DNA of 64,000 nt from Yoonia sp035117555 (lineage in GTDB: Bacteria > Pseudomonadota > Alphaproteobacteria > Rhodobacterales > Rhodobacteraceae). The position numbers were made by a program, and so were the translations under genes. Position 1 is the stretch's first letter, and each line of letters begins with the position of its first letter. Location: contig NZ_JAYKPK010000002.1 in the NCBI RefSeq assembly GCF_035117555.1, positions 1 through 64,000 of the forward strand. The letters run 5' to 3'. Shown in pieces: positions 45,758-55,343 of the stretch. Under the pieces are notes generated by a model that was not told the origin of the DNA, did no database searches, and saw only the letters and a list, made by a program, of their open reading frames with translations.

Positions 45758-46627
45758 TTAGCTGCGCGCCAGATGTGTGGTGCTGCGGGGGTGCCGGGTC
45801 TGCGCGCGGCGTTTCGCGATCTGCCAGAGGACCCAAGCCCTGATCCGCCAATCAAGCGGTGTGAGGTCGCGGAGCAGCTTTAGCGCGGGCGCGTCGGCCC
45901 GGTGCAAGGCGGCGGCGTGCAGGCAGCGCTGGATCAAGGCCCAGCGGTCGGGGAATCGCGGGGCGAACAGGGCTTGGTTGCGCTGAAAGGTGCGCAGATA
46001 GGCCTGGGCGCGGGCGATGGGGTCCGTCTGCTCCGTGGGCGTCACATCCTTTTGCGCGGTGCAGCCGGGTGTGTCGTCGTGCCAAGCTTTGTGACCATGG
46101 CCGTAAAGCCGGACGGCGAAATCGACGTCCTGATCGATGGTCTGATCGGTCAGGATCGGGCCGAGTTTGTGAAACAGGGGTCGCTTGACCCAGAAACCGG
46201 CGTTGAAGGTCGGCAGCCGGTCCAGCAGCGGCACATCATCGGGGATAAAGCCGGTGACTTGCGTGACTGTTTCGGCACCGGGCCGCGCGGAAAAACCCCA
46301 GTCTGCGCTTTCGCCTGCGGCCAGCAGCACGCGTTTTGGATAGTCGCTGGCCATCTCATCCGTATCATCCAGAAACATCACGATTTCGCCCAGTGCCTGT
46401 GCGACGCCGTGGTTGCGCGCGCCTGCTGCACCTTTGTCGCCGGTATTGGTGATGATCCGCAGGCGGGGATGATCATCGACGCTGCGCAAGGCTTTGACGG
46501 CGGTGTCAGAGCGATCATCGACCACGATCACCTCACCATCGCCCGGGCAGGCGACGAGCGCCGAGGCGACCGCGCGTTGCAGCAGCGCGGGACGGTTAAA
46601 GGTCGGGATGATGATCGACACCATCAT
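45758..46627 (-). CDS. Family 2 glycosyltransferase
   Basis: A 289-residue GT-A enzyme: VSIIIPTFNRPALLQRAVAS, nucleotide-binding VIVVDDRSDTAV, metal-binding FLDDTDEM, and QDVDFAVRLYGHG as the acceptor-side acidic motif. No membrane helices. Sugar and acceptor are unknown. It overlaps pncA by four bases and precedes pncB, an unusual place for a glycosyltransferase; the link to NAD salvage may be only transcriptional. Confidence 0.88.
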   Translation of the reverse strand: MMVSIIIPTFNRPALLQRAVASALVACPGDGEVIVVDDRSDTAVKALRSVDDHPRLRIITNTGDKGAAGARNHGVAQALGEIVMFLDDTDEMASDYPKRVLLAAGESADWGFSARPGAETVTQVTGFIPDDVPLLDRLPTFNAGFWVKRPLFHKLGPILTDQTIDQDVDFAVRLYGHGHKAWHDDTPGCTAQKDVTPTEQTDPIARAQAYLRTFQRNQALFAPRFPDRWALIQRCLHAAALHRADAPALKLLRDLTPLDWRIRAWVLWQIAKRRAQTRHPRSTTHLARS

Positions 46628-47217
46628 GTCAGCGTCACCCCTGCGGCCTGCATATCGGCCTTGGCCTGCGCCAGTGACTCGTTCAGGTCAATCGCGCGGC
46701 AGAGGTCCAGTTGCACGGTGACGTCGAACCCCAGTTTCGCCGCATCCAGCGCGGAATAGGCGACGCAGAAATCCAGCGCCAGACCGACCAGCGTGATCTG
46801 GCTGATCCCGCGTGTGCGCAGATAGCCTTCCAGCCCGGTGGGCGTGGTGTGGTCGTTCTCGAAAAACGCGGAATAGCTGTCGATGGCCGGGTTATGCCCT
46901 TTGCGGAGGATCAGATCGGCGCGATCCACGGTCAGATCGGGGTGGAATTGCGCGCCGAGCGAGCCTTGGATGCAGTGGTCGGGCCAGAGCACCTGCGGGC
47001 CATAGGGCATGTCGATCATGCTCATCTCTGTCGCGCCATGGGTGGAGGCGAAGGAGGAATGCCCCGCCGGGTGCCAATCCTGCGTCAGGATCACCACGCC
47101 GAAATCATTCATCACGGCATTGATCCCCGGCACGACTTGATCGCCGCCTGCCACGGCCAGCGCGCCGCTGGGGCAGAAGTCTTTTTGCACATCGATGACG
47201 ATCATTGCATGGCTCAT
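46624..47217 (-). CDS. pncA: Nicotinamidase
   Basis: A 197-residue cysteine hydrolase that turns nicotinamide into nicotinate for PncB. Catalytic Asp in VIDVQKDFCPSG, metal-binding DWHPAGHSSF, Lys in LRKGHN and catalytic Cys in LALDFCVAYSALDA. The ATG at 47217 has GGGAAAA upstream. A long open frame reaching back to 48504 is only the shadow of the opposite Hsp70-like gene. Confidence 0.95.
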   Translation of the reverse strand: MSHAMIVIDVQKDFCPSGALAVAGGDQVVPGINAVMNDFGVVILTQDWHPAGHSSFASTHGATEMSMIDMPYGPQVLWPDHCIQGSLGAQFHPDLTVDRADLILRKGHNPAIDSYSAFFENDHTTPTGLEGYLRTRGISQITLVGLALDFCVAYSALDAAKLGFDVTVQLDLCRAIDLNESLAQAKADMQAAGVTLT

Positions 47218-47337
47218 GGCGGTTTTCCCGTTAAAGTGGTTTGCCCGCAATCTGCCATTGATTTGCCCTGAACGAAACCCAAGGGCTTGCGCGCGCCGTG
47301 CAATTTTTCTATCGCCTGCGTTTTTGCGGGGGACCCT

Positions 47338-48576
47338 ATGGCAAAGCTCGGGATCGATTTTGGCACATCCAACACGGCCGCCGGGGTGATGGTTGCGGGC
47401 CGTCCGCATCTGATCGCGGTTGAGCCGGGGCGCACTACCTTGCCGACATCGGTGTTCTTTGATGCGGATCGCAAGATCACCAGCTACGGCTCTGCCGCCA
47501 ATGCCGCGCTGATCGACGGGCGTGAAGGCCGGTTCATGCGGGCGCTGAAATCGGTCCTTGGTACGCCTTTGCTGCGCGAACGTCGCCAGATTGCGCATGA
47601 ACGGCTGACCTTGCTGGATGTTGTCGCGCGGTTTCTGGCGATGATCCGCGAGAGGGCCGAGGCGGAGACGGGGCAGAGCTACACCCATGCCCTGTCCGGT
47701 CGCCCGGTGCGGTTTCATTCCAGCGATGCCGCCCGCGATGCGCAGGCCGAGGTGGACCTGCGCGAGGCCTATCTGCTGGCCGGTTTCAGCGACGTGACCT
47801 TTATGTATGAACCAGAGGCGGCGGCGCTGGCGGCGGGTCCGCTGGAAAAAGGTGCGCTGGGGCTGGTCGTGGATATCGGCGGCGGCACGTCGGATTTTTC
47901 GATCTTCGCGCGTGATGGTGATGCCACGCGGATCATCGCTAGCCACGGGGTGCGTGTGGGTGGCACCGATTTTGACCGCGCGATCAATCTGGCGCAGGTG
48001 ATGCCGCTGCTGGGTCGCGGGGCTGAGATTGGCAATGCGATGGGCAGCGGGACGCATACCGCGCCGAATACGATCTACAATGATCTGGCGACATGGCAGA
48101 AGATCGCCTTTGTCTATACGCCCGAAAACCGGCGGATGGCGGCGAGTTTTGCGAAACTTGGGATTGATCCGGTGCTGTTTGCGCGCTTGCAGACCGTGCT
48201 GGATATGGAACTGGGGCATGACATCGCCTTTGCGGTTGAGGCGGGCAAAATCCGGCTGAATGCGCCGGATGTGGATCAGACGGGGATTGATCTGCGGGTG
48301 ATCGCGCCCGATTTGTGGGCGCAGGTGCGTCAGGCGGAGATGGATGCGGCGCTGGCCGATCATACCGCTGCGATCCGCGCCTGTGCGGTGGAGACGCTGG
48401 AGATTGCAGGGATCACGCCTGACAAGATCGCCAAGATTGTTTTTGTCGGCGGGTCCAGCCTGTTGCAGAATATCGAGGCGGCGATGGTCGATCTGTTCCC
48501 GCATGCCGCACTGGAACGGGGTGAGGCGTTCACGGCGGTGGCTGACGGGTTGGCCTTGGCGGCTGGCCCCTCTTGA
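47338..48576 (+). CDS. Hsp70-family protein (YegD-like)
   Basis: A 412-residue protein with only the actin-like ATPase fold: phosphate-1 GIDFGTSNTAAGV, phosphate-2 VVDIGGGTSDFSIF, adenosine motif VFVGGSSLL. It lacks the DnaK substrate-binding domain and lid, as in YegD. Its role is unsettled. GGGGGA precedes the ATG. It is divergent from pncA with a 120-base gap. Confidence 0.88.
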   Translation: MAKLGIDFGTSNTAAGVMVAGRPHLIAVEPGRTTLPTSVFFDADRKITSYGSAANAALIDGREGRFMRALKSVLGTPLLRERRQIAHERLTLLDVVARFLAMIRERAEAETGQSYTHALSGRPVRFHSSDAARDAQAEVDLREAYLLAGFSDVTFMYEPEAAALAAGPLEKGALGLVVDIGGGTSDFSIFARDGDATRIIASHGVRVGGTDFDRAINLAQVMPLLGRGAEIGNAMGSGTHTAPNTIYNDLATWQKIAFVYTPENRRMAASFAKLGIDPVLFARLQTVLDMELGHDIAFAVEAGKIRLNAPDVDQTGIDLRVIAPDLWAQVRQAEMDAALADHTAAIRACAVETLEIAGITPDKIAKIVFVGGSSLLQNIEAAMVDLFPHAALERGEAFTAVADGLALAAGPS

Positions 48577-48602
48577 ACCCCGCGCCGGGCAGGCGTAATC
48601 CC

Positions 48603-49514
48603 ATGCCTATGCATATTGTCGCAGCGCTTTATCATTTCACCCGCTTCCCCGACCCCGCCGCCCTGCGCGGGCCGTTGCAGGATCTGTGCCGTGCACGCGG
48701 CGTCAGCGGCACGCTGCTTTTGGCGCAAGAAGGGATCAACGGCACCATCGCGGGTGATCGTGCGGGGATCGACGCGGTGCTGGCGCATATCCGCGCGCTG
48801 CCCGGTTGTGCCGGGCTGGAATGGAAAGAAAGCACGGCGGAAACCGCCCCTTTCCACCGGATGAAGGTGCGGCTGAAGCGCGAGATTGTCACGATGGGCC
48901 AGCCGGATATCGACCCGGTGTCGCGGGTGGGGCATTATGTTGATCCTGCCGATTGGAACGAACTGATCTCTGCCCCCGATGTTGCCGTGATCGACACACG
49001 CAATGATTATGAGGTCGCGATTGGCACCTTTGACGGTGCGATTGATCCGCAGACCAAGACATTCGGTGAGTTTCCGGCGTGGTGGGAAGCCAACAAGCAT
49101 CGGTTCCACAACAAGAAGATCGCGATGTTCTGCACCGGGGGTATCCGCTGCGAAAAATCCACCAATTACCTGATGGGGCAAGGGGTGGATGAGGTGTATC
49201 ACCTCAAAGGCGGCATTCTGAAATACCTTGAAGAAGTCCCGCAAGAGCAGAGCAAATGGGGCGGCGAATGTTTCGTCTTTGACGGGCGTGTCAGCGTGGG
49301 CCATGGATTGACCGAGGGGCCGCATTTTCTGTGCCATGCCTGCCGGTTGCCGCTGGTCCCCGAGGACCGCAACCATCCGCAATATGAAGAAGGCGTCGCC
49401 TGCCACAATTGCGCCGATCTGACGAGCGAGGCGGATAAGGACCGTTTCCGCGAAAGGCAGAAACAGATCGCCTTGGCCAAGGATCGCGGGACCCGGCATA
49501 TTGGCGGGCTTTAA
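48603..49514 (+). CDS. trhO: tRNA uridine(34) hydroxylase, rhodanese family
   Basis: About 303 residues of the TrhO/YceA family. The N-terminal acylphosphatase-like domain is LYHFTRFPDPAALRGPLQDLCRARGVSGTLLLAQEGINGTIAG; the rhodanese domain has the active-site loop CTGGIRCEKST; the C-terminal CXXC...CXXC pair is CHACRLPL / CHNCADL. It hydroxylates U34 of some tRNAs with O2. Starts at 48573, 48603 and 48609 are all in frame; 48603 fits the conserved beginning best. Confidence 0.92.
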   Translation: MPMHIVAALYHFTRFPDPAALRGPLQDLCRARGVSGTLLLAQEGINGTIAGDRAGIDAVLAHIRALPGCAGLEWKESTAETAPFHRMKVRLKREIVTMGQPDIDPVSRVGHYVDPADWNELISAPDVAVIDTRNDYEVAIGTFDGAIDPQTKTFGEFPAWWEANKHRFHNKKIAMFCTGGIRCEKSTNYLMGQGVDEVYHLKGGILKYLEEVPQEQSKWGGECFVFDGRVSVGHGLTEGPHFLCHACRLPLVPEDRNHPQYEEGVACHNCADLTSEADKDRFRERQKQIALAKDRGTRHIGGL

Positions 49515-50547
49515 CCGCAAAACCCTGCTGGCGCTGGCCATCGGGCTGGCGGGTGGCGTGCTGGCCTTTTTCGCAGGTCTGCCTTTGCCGTGGATGCTGG
49601 GGCCGATGATCGCCAATGTCATCGCAGCGATGCTGCGCGCGCCAGTGGCGGGGCCAGCGCCGCTGCGCAACGTGGTGGTCCCGGTGATCGGGGTGCTGCT
49701 GGGGTCTGGCGTCACGGCGGAATTGTTCGGGATGCTGTCGTCCTGGGTGCTGACGCTGGTCCTGTTGCCGCCGTTTTTGTTCATCGGGGCAGGTGTGTCT
49801 TTCGTGATCTACCGCCGTGTCGGCGGCTATGATCCGGTCACCGCCTATTATGCGGCCATGCCCGGCGGGTTGAATGAGATGATCATTCTGGGCGGAGAGG
49901 CGGGCGGGATCGAACGCCAGATCGCCCTCGCCCATGCGGCAAGAGTGATGATCGTGATCATCTTTGTGGCTTTGTTCTTTGGCCTGGTGCTCGGGGTTTC
50001 TGCTGGCGGGTCAAATAATGCCAACTGGACCGCGCTTGATGCGCTGACCCTGCAGGATTACGCGATCCTTGGCGCTTGCGCGGCTGTTGGGGCATGGCTC
50101 GGTAAGCTCGCCCGGCTGCCTGCCGCGCCGGTCTTTGGCCCGATGATCCTGAGCGGGATTGCGCATTTCACCGGCTGGGTCACGGTGCCGCCGCCCAGCC
50201 TGTTCGTGATCATCGCGCAGATCACCGTGGGCACGATCATCGGCACCCGTTTTGTGGGGGCGACGCTGGCCGATATCCGTCGCGATATCGGGCTGGCGGC
50301 GCTGTCATCAGGCGTGATGCTGGTGATCGCTGTCGGCTTTGCGCAGGTCATCGTCTGGGCGGGCGGCATGCCGCTGGCCCAGGCGTTTCTGGCCTATGCG
50401 CCGGGGGGGCTGACGGAAATGTCGCTCTTGACCCTCGCGATGCAGCAGGATGCGACCTATGTGTCAGTGATACATGTGATCCGCATCACGCTGGTGATCG
50501 GAGCTGCCCCCATTGTCTTTGCGATGATCCGCAAACGCCCGACCTGA
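49501..50547 (+). CDS. AbrB-family membrane transporter (putative ammonia monooxygenase-related)
   Basis: A 348-residue membrane protein of two similar halves. Each half holds LPLPWMLGPMIANVIAAM / LPAAPVFGPMILSGIAHF and then YYAAMPGGLNEMIIL / YAPGGLTEMSLL, the duplicated AbrB motif. About ten helices. The family is often mislabelled ammonia monooxygenase; it is a transporter of unknown substrate. It starts with TTG inside the 3' end of trhO (14-base overlap), so is likely translationally coupled. Confidence 0.82.
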   Translation: MAGFNRKTLLALAIGLAGGVLAFFAGLPLPWMLGPMIANVIAAMLRAPVAGPAPLRNVVVPVIGVLLGSGVTAELFGMLSSWVLTLVLLPPFLFIGAGVSFVIYRRVGGYDPVTAYYAAMPGGLNEMIILGGEAGGIERQIALAHAARVMIVIIFVALFFGLVLGVSAGGSNNANWTALDALTLQDYAILGACAAVGAWLGKLARLPAAPVFGPMILSGIAHFTGWVTVPPPSLFVIIAQITVGTIIGTRFVGATLADIRRDIGLAALSSGVMLVIAVGFAQVIVWAGGMPLAQAFLAYAPGGLTEMSLLTLAMQQDATYVSVIHVIRITLVIGAAPIVFAMIRKRPT

Positions 50548-50559
50548 TTGGAAATTTCG

Positions 50560-52641
50560 ATGTTCAAACATTTGCCCGACGCGCCCTTGGCCGATAAACG
50601 CCCGACGCAAGTCACAGTGCATGGTGTGACCCTGCAGGATGATTTCGGCTGGCTGAGGGCGGATAACTGGCAAGAGGCGATGCGCGATCCGGCCAAACTG
50701 CCCGAGGATATCGCGGATTATCTGAAGGCTGAGAATGCCTATTACGACCGCGCCATGGCCGATACCGCCGATCTGCAAGCCACGCTGATCGCGGAAATGC
50801 GCGGGCGGATCAAGGAAGACGATGCCTCTGTCCCGCGCAAGAACGGGGCCTATGCCTATGTGATGCGCTATGCGGAAGGCGATGAACATCCGGTTTTCAT
50901 CCGCACGGCCCGCGATGGTGGCGATGAAGTCGCCTTGCTGGACGTGAATGCGGAGGCTGCAGCGCATGAATACTTCGATCTGGGGTCCATCGCTGTGTCC
51001 CCCGGTCACGGCATGCTGGCCTGGAGTGCGGACACTGCCGGATCGGAATTTTTTACCCTGCGCCTGCGTGACACGACGACAGGTCAGGACAGCGCAACGC
51101 TGATCCCTGATGTTGGCTCTGTTGCATGGGTCGATGACCGGACGTTGCTTTATGTCCGTGTCGATGACCGGCATCACCCGAACAAGGTGTTCCGTCACCG
51201 GATCGGCAGTGACCCCACCGATGATGTGCTGGTTTACGAGGAAAAAGACCCCCGCTATTTCGTCGGTGTCAGCCGGATGCGCTCGGGCGCTTATGTCCAG
51301 ATCTCCACCGGCATGAATGACGAGAATGAGGTTTGGGTGATCCCCACCGCCACGCCAGATGCCGCGCCTGTGCTGATCGAAGCGCGCACAGAAGGGCTGG
51401 AATATGAGATTGACCATCAAGGCGATTATTTTGTCATCCTGACCAACGCCGATGGCGCGGTGGATTTCAAGATCGTCGCTGTCCCCGTCGCCACGCCGCA
51501 GCGTGCCAATTGGGCCGATCTGATCGCCTATCGCGCGGGCCGTATGATCATCGGGCTGGCCGCCTATCGCGACTGGCTGATCTGGGTGGAACGTGAAAAT
51601 GCCCTGCCGCGCATCTGTTACCAGCGCAGCGGGCAGGATGATGTGCAGAGCATCAGCTTTGATGAAGAAGCTTATGCTTTGGGTGCGGACCCGAGTGCGG
51701 ACTATGACACAGACATATTCCGTTTTACCTATTCATCGCCCACAACCCCGTCACAAGTGTTCGATTTTGATCTGGCCACGGGCGACCGTGTGCTGATGAA
51801 GCAGACCGAATTGCCAAGCGGCCACGACCCGGCAGATTACGTCACCCGCCGGATCATGGCACCGTCGCATGATGGTGCTTTGGTCCCGGTCACCATCCTG
51901 CATCACGCGTCAACCAAGATCGATGGCACAGCGCCTTGCCTGCTCTATGGCTATGGCTCTTACGGTGCATCGATGCCCGCAGGCTTTTCCGCCAACCGTC
52001 TGTCGCTGGTGGATCGCGGCTTTGTCTATGCCATTGCCCATGTGCGCGGTGGCGAGGAAAAGGGCCGCGCCTGGTATGAGGACGCGAAATTCGGGCGCAA
52101 GGTGAATACGTTCCATGATTTCATTGGGGCGGCGCAAAGCCTGATCGCGGATAACTACACCAGCCAAGGCCAGATCGTGATCCAGGGCGGATCGGCGGGT
52201 GGGCTGCTGGTCGGTGCTGTCGTCAATATGCGCCCTGACCTTTGGGCCGGTGTGATCGCCGATGTGCCTTTCGTCGATGTGCTGACCACGATCCTTGATG
52301 ATACGCTGCCCCTGACACCCGGCGAATGGTCGCAATGGGGCAATCCGATTGACAGCAAGACCGCCTTTGACGATATCCGCGCCTATTCGCCCTATGACAA
52401 TGTCACGGCACAGGATTATCCGGCGATGCTGGTCACGGCAGGCGTGTCCGACCCGCGTGTGACCTATTGGGAACCGGCGAAATGGGTCGCCAAACTGCGG
52501 ATCACCAAGTCTGACGACAATATCCTGCTGCTGAAAACCAACATGACATCGGGCCATTTCGGCAAGACGGGACGTTTTGCCGCACTTGAGGATGCGGCAC
52601 GATCCTTTGCTTTCGCGCTGAAAGCGGTCGGAAAGGCCTGA
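50560..52641 (+). CDS. ptrB: Oligopeptidase B (S9 prolyl oligopeptidase family)
   Basis: A 693-residue serine peptidase: N-terminal seven-bladed propeller (starting PTQVTVHGVTLQDDFGWLRAD), then an alpha/beta hydrolase domain. The nucleophile is in IQGGSAGGLLVGAVVN (Ser near residue 545) and the His in MTSGHFGKTGR at the end. The VRGGEEKGRAWYEDAK segment is typical of OpdB. It cleaves short peptides after Lys or Arg in the cytoplasm. GGAAA lies just before the ATG at 50560. Confidence 0.94.
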   Translation: MFKHLPDAPLADKRPTQVTVHGVTLQDDFGWLRADNWQEAMRDPAKLPEDIADYLKAENAYYDRAMADTADLQATLIAEMRGRIKEDDASVPRKNGAYAYVMRYAEGDEHPVFIRTARDGGDEVALLDVNAEAAAHEYFDLGSIAVSPGHGMLAWSADTAGSEFFTLRLRDTTTGQDSATLIPDVGSVAWVDDRTLLYVRVDDRHHPNKVFRHRIGSDPTDDVLVYEEKDPRYFVGVSRMRSGAYVQISTGMNDENEVWVIPTATPDAAPVLIEARTEGLEYEIDHQGDYFVILTNADGAVDFKIVAVPVATPQRANWADLIAYRAGRMIIGLAAYRDWLIWVERENALPRICYQRSGQDDVQSISFDEEAYALGADPSADYDTDIFRFTYSSPTTPSQVFDFDLATGDRVLMKQTELPSGHDPADYVTRRIMAPSHDGALVPVTILHHASTKIDGTAPCLLYGYGSYGASMPAGFSANRLSLVDRGFVYAIAHVRGGEEKGRAWYEDAKFGRKVNTFHDFIGAAQSLIADNYTSQGQIVIQGGSAGGLLVGAVVNMRPDLWAGVIADVPFVDVLTTILDDTLPLTPGEWSQWGNPIDSKTAFDDIRAYSPYDNVTAQDYPAMLVTAGVSDPRVTYWEPAKWVAKLRITKSDDNILLLKTNMTSGHFGKTGRFAALEDAARSFAFALKAVGKA

Positions 52642-52663
52642 TTGCGACAGGGCGTTCTCAAAA

Positions 52664-52681
52664 CTGTCACATAGCTGTGAT
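52664..52681 (+). promoter_or_regulatory. PHO box (PhoB operator) upstream of phnD
   Basis: CTGTCAC-ATAG-CTGTGAT: two 7-base half-sites repeated every 11 bases, the classic PHO-box arrangement CTGTCAT-N4-CTGTCAT with one change per half. It lies about 50 bases before the phnD start and implies induction by phosphate limitation. Confidence 0.85.
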
Positions 52682-52729
52682 TTTCGCACGATAGGCGTCC
52701 CCGGAACCTAACCCGAGGAGACGCTTTCG

Positions 52730-53614
52730 ATGAATAAACTGAACAGCACCGCCCTGACCGCTGCGGCCTTTGCCGCTTTGCTGGCCGCACCTGTCGCCGC
52801 ACAATCAGTCGCAGAGGTCTGCCCCGCACCATTGCGCATGGCCGATACCGGCATCGAAGGCATGGGCGATCTGTCCGAGGCTTTCGGCCCCTTCGCCGAG
52901 AAATTCGAAGAAATCACCGGAGTGGAACTGGCGCTGTATTCGCTGTCCAACCGCACCGCCGCTGGCACAGCATTGCAGTTTGACGAAGTCGAATTCGTCT
53001 TTGCAGGCCCATCCGAATTCGTGCTGTTCCAGCAACTGGCCGAAATGGACGTGCTGTTTTCGGTCGTGCGCCCCAGCTATGGCTCCAGCTTTGTGGTCAA
53101 GGCCGACAGCGACATCATGACGATGGCCGATCTGGCCGGTCGCCGTGTCGCGCTGAAGGATGTGGGCTCTACCTCTGGCCATATCTTCCCGATGATGATG
53201 ATGGCCGAAGCCGGTCTTGACCCGATGAGCGATGCAGAAATCATCATGGCGGGTGATGCCCGCATTCAGGTTCTGATCAATGGCGACGTCGACGCCATGG
53301 GCGGCGGCAACAAAGATTACGACGCCGTGCGCGAACAGGACCCCGATACAGAATATCGCCTGATCGGCCAGACTGAAACGCTGCCCGGTGATCCGGTTGT
53401 CATGCGCGCCACACTGCCACAGGATTGCCGCGACGCTCTGCGCGCCACACTGCGTGAAAACGAAGATGAGCTGTGGGCAGCGCTGACCGCGACTGAACGC
53501 AACGCGGATAAGTTCATCGAAGACGATTCTTATATGTCCTTCGACACCGATCCTGCGATCTATGACGTGGTCCGCCGCGCCTATGAAGTCGCTGGCATCG
53601 CACTGGACGAATAA
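52730..53614 (+). CDS. phnD: Phosphate/phosphonate ABC transporter binding protein (PhnD-like)
   Basis: A 294-residue periplasmic protein with a signal peptide ending in APVAAQ. The mature part has the PhnD pattern: FAEKFEEITGVELALYSLSNRTA, the hinge VVKADSDIMTMADLAGRRVALKDVGSTSGHIFP (ligand-binding STSG), and MAGDARIQVLINGDVDAMGGG. AGGAG is upstream of the ATG. With PhnC and PhnE it imports a phosphonate or phosphate ester; no C-P lyase genes are in the window. Confidence 0.9.
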   Translation: MNKLNSTALTAAAFAALLAAPVAAQSVAEVCPAPLRMADTGIEGMGDLSEAFGPFAEKFEEITGVELALYSLSNRTAAGTALQFDEVEFVFAGPSEFVLFQQLAEMDVLFSVVRPSYGSSFVVKADSDIMTMADLAGRRVALKDVGSTSGHIFPMMMMAEAGLDPMSDAEIIMAGDARIQVLINGDVDAMGGGNKDYDAVREQDPDTEYRLIGQTETLPGDPVVMRATLPQDCRDALRATLRENEDELWAALTATERNADKFIEDDSYMSFDTDPAIYDVVRRAYEVAGIALDE

Positions 53615-53696
53615 TCACCGCCAGATCTGACCGGGGGCGGCCATCCGAATGGATTGGCCGCCTTTTGGCTATTTATACCGAGGAAAGGACAGGTTT

Positions 53697-54482
53697 ATGA
53701 CCCCCGCTATCGAGGCCGAAAAGCTGGTCGTCAGCTATGGCAAGTTGCAAGTGTTGCGCGGTATTTCATTCACCATACCGGCCGGTCAGGGCGTTGTTCT
53801 GCTGGGGGCCAATGGCTGCGGCAAGTCCACCCTGATGCGCAGCCTGAACGGGTTGGAAAAGCTGCAATCCGGCACGATCCGCATTCATGGAGAGGCTTTG
53901 TCGGGGGCCAGCCGCAGCGAATTGCGCAAAATCCGGCAGGGCATGGGCTATGTCTTTCAGCATTTCAATCTGGTGCCGCAGTTGAATGCGTTTCAGAATG
54001 TGCTGTTCGGCTCACTTGGGCGGCAACGCTTTGGGCTGCTGTCCTGCCTTGGCATCACCGCCTCTGCCGCGGATCGCGAAAAGGCGATGCATTGTCTGGA
54101 CCGTGTCGGCATGGCCGACCGCGCCTTGCACCGCCCGTCGGAATTGTCCGGCGGGCAGCAACAGCGCGTCGCGATTGCGCGGATGCTGATGCAGAACCCC
54201 AAGGTCGTGATCGCCGATGAACCTATCGCGAGCCTTGACCCCAAGGCGGGGCGCGAGGTGTTGGACCTGCTCTGGCGGATCGTGACCGAAGAAAAACTGT
54301 CCATGCTTTGCACGTTGCATCAATTGGAACTGGCGCAGGAATATGGTGACCGGATTCTGGGGATGAAGGCGGGTCATGTCGAAATCGATGCGCCGATTGC
54401 GCAGACCGATACCGCCCAATTGAACGCGCTTTATTCCGGGATGACCCGCGTAGACGCCAAACCGCAAGAGGAAGCCGCATGA
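53697..54482 (+). CDS. phnC: Phosphonate ABC transporter ATP-binding protein
   Basis: A 261-residue ATPase: Walker A GANGCGKST, signature ELSGGQQQRVAIARML, Walker B VVIADEPIASLD, switch His in LCTLHQLELA. The ATG at 53697 has AGGAAAGGAC just upstream. Its stop overlaps the phnE start by four bases. Confidence 0.93.
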   Translation: MTPAIEAEKLVVSYGKLQVLRGISFTIPAGQGVVLLGANGCGKSTLMRSLNGLEKLQSGTIRIHGEALSGASRSELRKIRQGMGYVFQHFNLVPQLNAFQNVLFGSLGRQRFGLLSCLGITASAADREKAMHCLDRVGMADRALHRPSELSGGQQQRVAIARMLMQNPKVVIADEPIASLDPKAGREVLDLLWRIVTEEKLSMLCTLHQLELAQEYGDRILGMKAGHVEIDAPIAQTDTAQLNALYSGMTRVDAKPQEEAA

Positions 54483-55270
54483 GCGATCACAGCCAACTCC
54501 CCCCGCGTTTTCGCGCGCCATCGGCCCTGACGTGGGTTGTCGCCGTCGGTTTCGCAGCGTTTTTTATCCAGGGGATGATTTCTTCCGATATCTCGATTGA
54601 CCGGCTGGTGCGCGGCGCGAGCAACCTTGTGCGTTTCGTCGGCCAAGCCGTGCCGCCCGATTTCACCCGCATGCCCAATATCGCTGATGCGATGCTGGAG
54701 ACGATGAATATCGCCATCGTTGGCGTCACCTTTGGCTGCCTGTTTTCGATCCCGCTGGCGATTTTGGCCGCGCGCAACACCGCACCCAATATGGTGGTGC
54801 GGACCATCGCGCGTTTCGTGATCTCCGTGTCGCGGACGATCCCCGATCTGATCTGGGCGCTGATTTTCGTCGTAACCGTGGGTTTGGGGCCTTTGGCCGG
54901 TATCCTCGCCATCATTATGGACACGATTGGCTTTGCCGCACGGTTCTACTCCGAACGGTTCGAGGAGGTGCAGAAAGGCCCGTCAGAGGCGCTGACCGCC
55001 ACGGGTGCGGGCCGTCTGTCGGTGATCTTTGGCGCGATCCTGCCGGAAAGCTTTGCCTCGATGACGGCGACGTCGCTGTTCAGCGTGGAAAAGGCGATCC
55101 GGTCTGCCGTGACGCTGGGCTTGGTCGGTGCAGGCGGGATCGGGGTGGAATTGTCCACGGCGATGCGGTTGTTCCGCTATGATCAGGCGGCGGCGATCAT
55201 TCTGGTGATTTTGGTCGTGGTGATCGGGTTCGAGCAATTGTCGAGCATGATCCGCAAGCGGATTATTTGA
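54479..55270 (+). CDS. phnE: Phosphonate ABC transporter permease
   Basis: A 263-residue membrane protein with six helices and the permease coupling loop EALTATGAGRLSVIFGAILPES. Start overlaps phnC (ATGA). It ends the PHO-box controlled phnDCE operon. Confidence 0.92.
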   Translation: MSDHSQLPPRFRAPSALTWVVAVGFAAFFIQGMISSDISIDRLVRGASNLVRFVGQAVPPDFTRMPNIADAMLETMNIAIVGVTFGCLFSIPLAILAARNTAPNMVVRTIARFVISVSRTIPDLIWALIFVVTVGLGPLAGILAIIMDTIGFAARFYSERFEEVQKGPSEALTATGAGRLSVIFGAILPESFASMTATSLFSVEKAIRSAVTLGLVGAGGIGVELSTAMRLFRYDQAAAIILVILVVVIGFEQLSSMIRKRII

Positions 55271-55285
55271 CGGGGTGGCGGGGTG

Positions 55286-55322
55286 AACCCCGCCCTACGG
55301 CATATTGGTAGGGCGGGGTTTT
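55286..55322. terminator. Bidirectional terminator between phnE and gyrB
   Basis: AACCCCGCCCTAC and GTAGGGCGGGGTT form a perfect 13-bp stem with a 9-base loop followed by TT. Flanking GGCGGGGTG/CACCCCGCC extends the symmetry. It serves convergent phnE and gyrB and resembles a REP-type unit. Confidence 0.8.
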
Positions 55323-55343
55323 ACCCCGCCGCACCCCGCCACA

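Noticed and set aside
46624..48504. A 626-codon open frame on the minus strand reaching back from pncA
   Set aside because: Only the pncA part (from 47217) has family motifs; the remainder is the antisense of the Hsp70-like gene and is rich in His, Arg and Pro, typical of shadows in GC-rich DNA.
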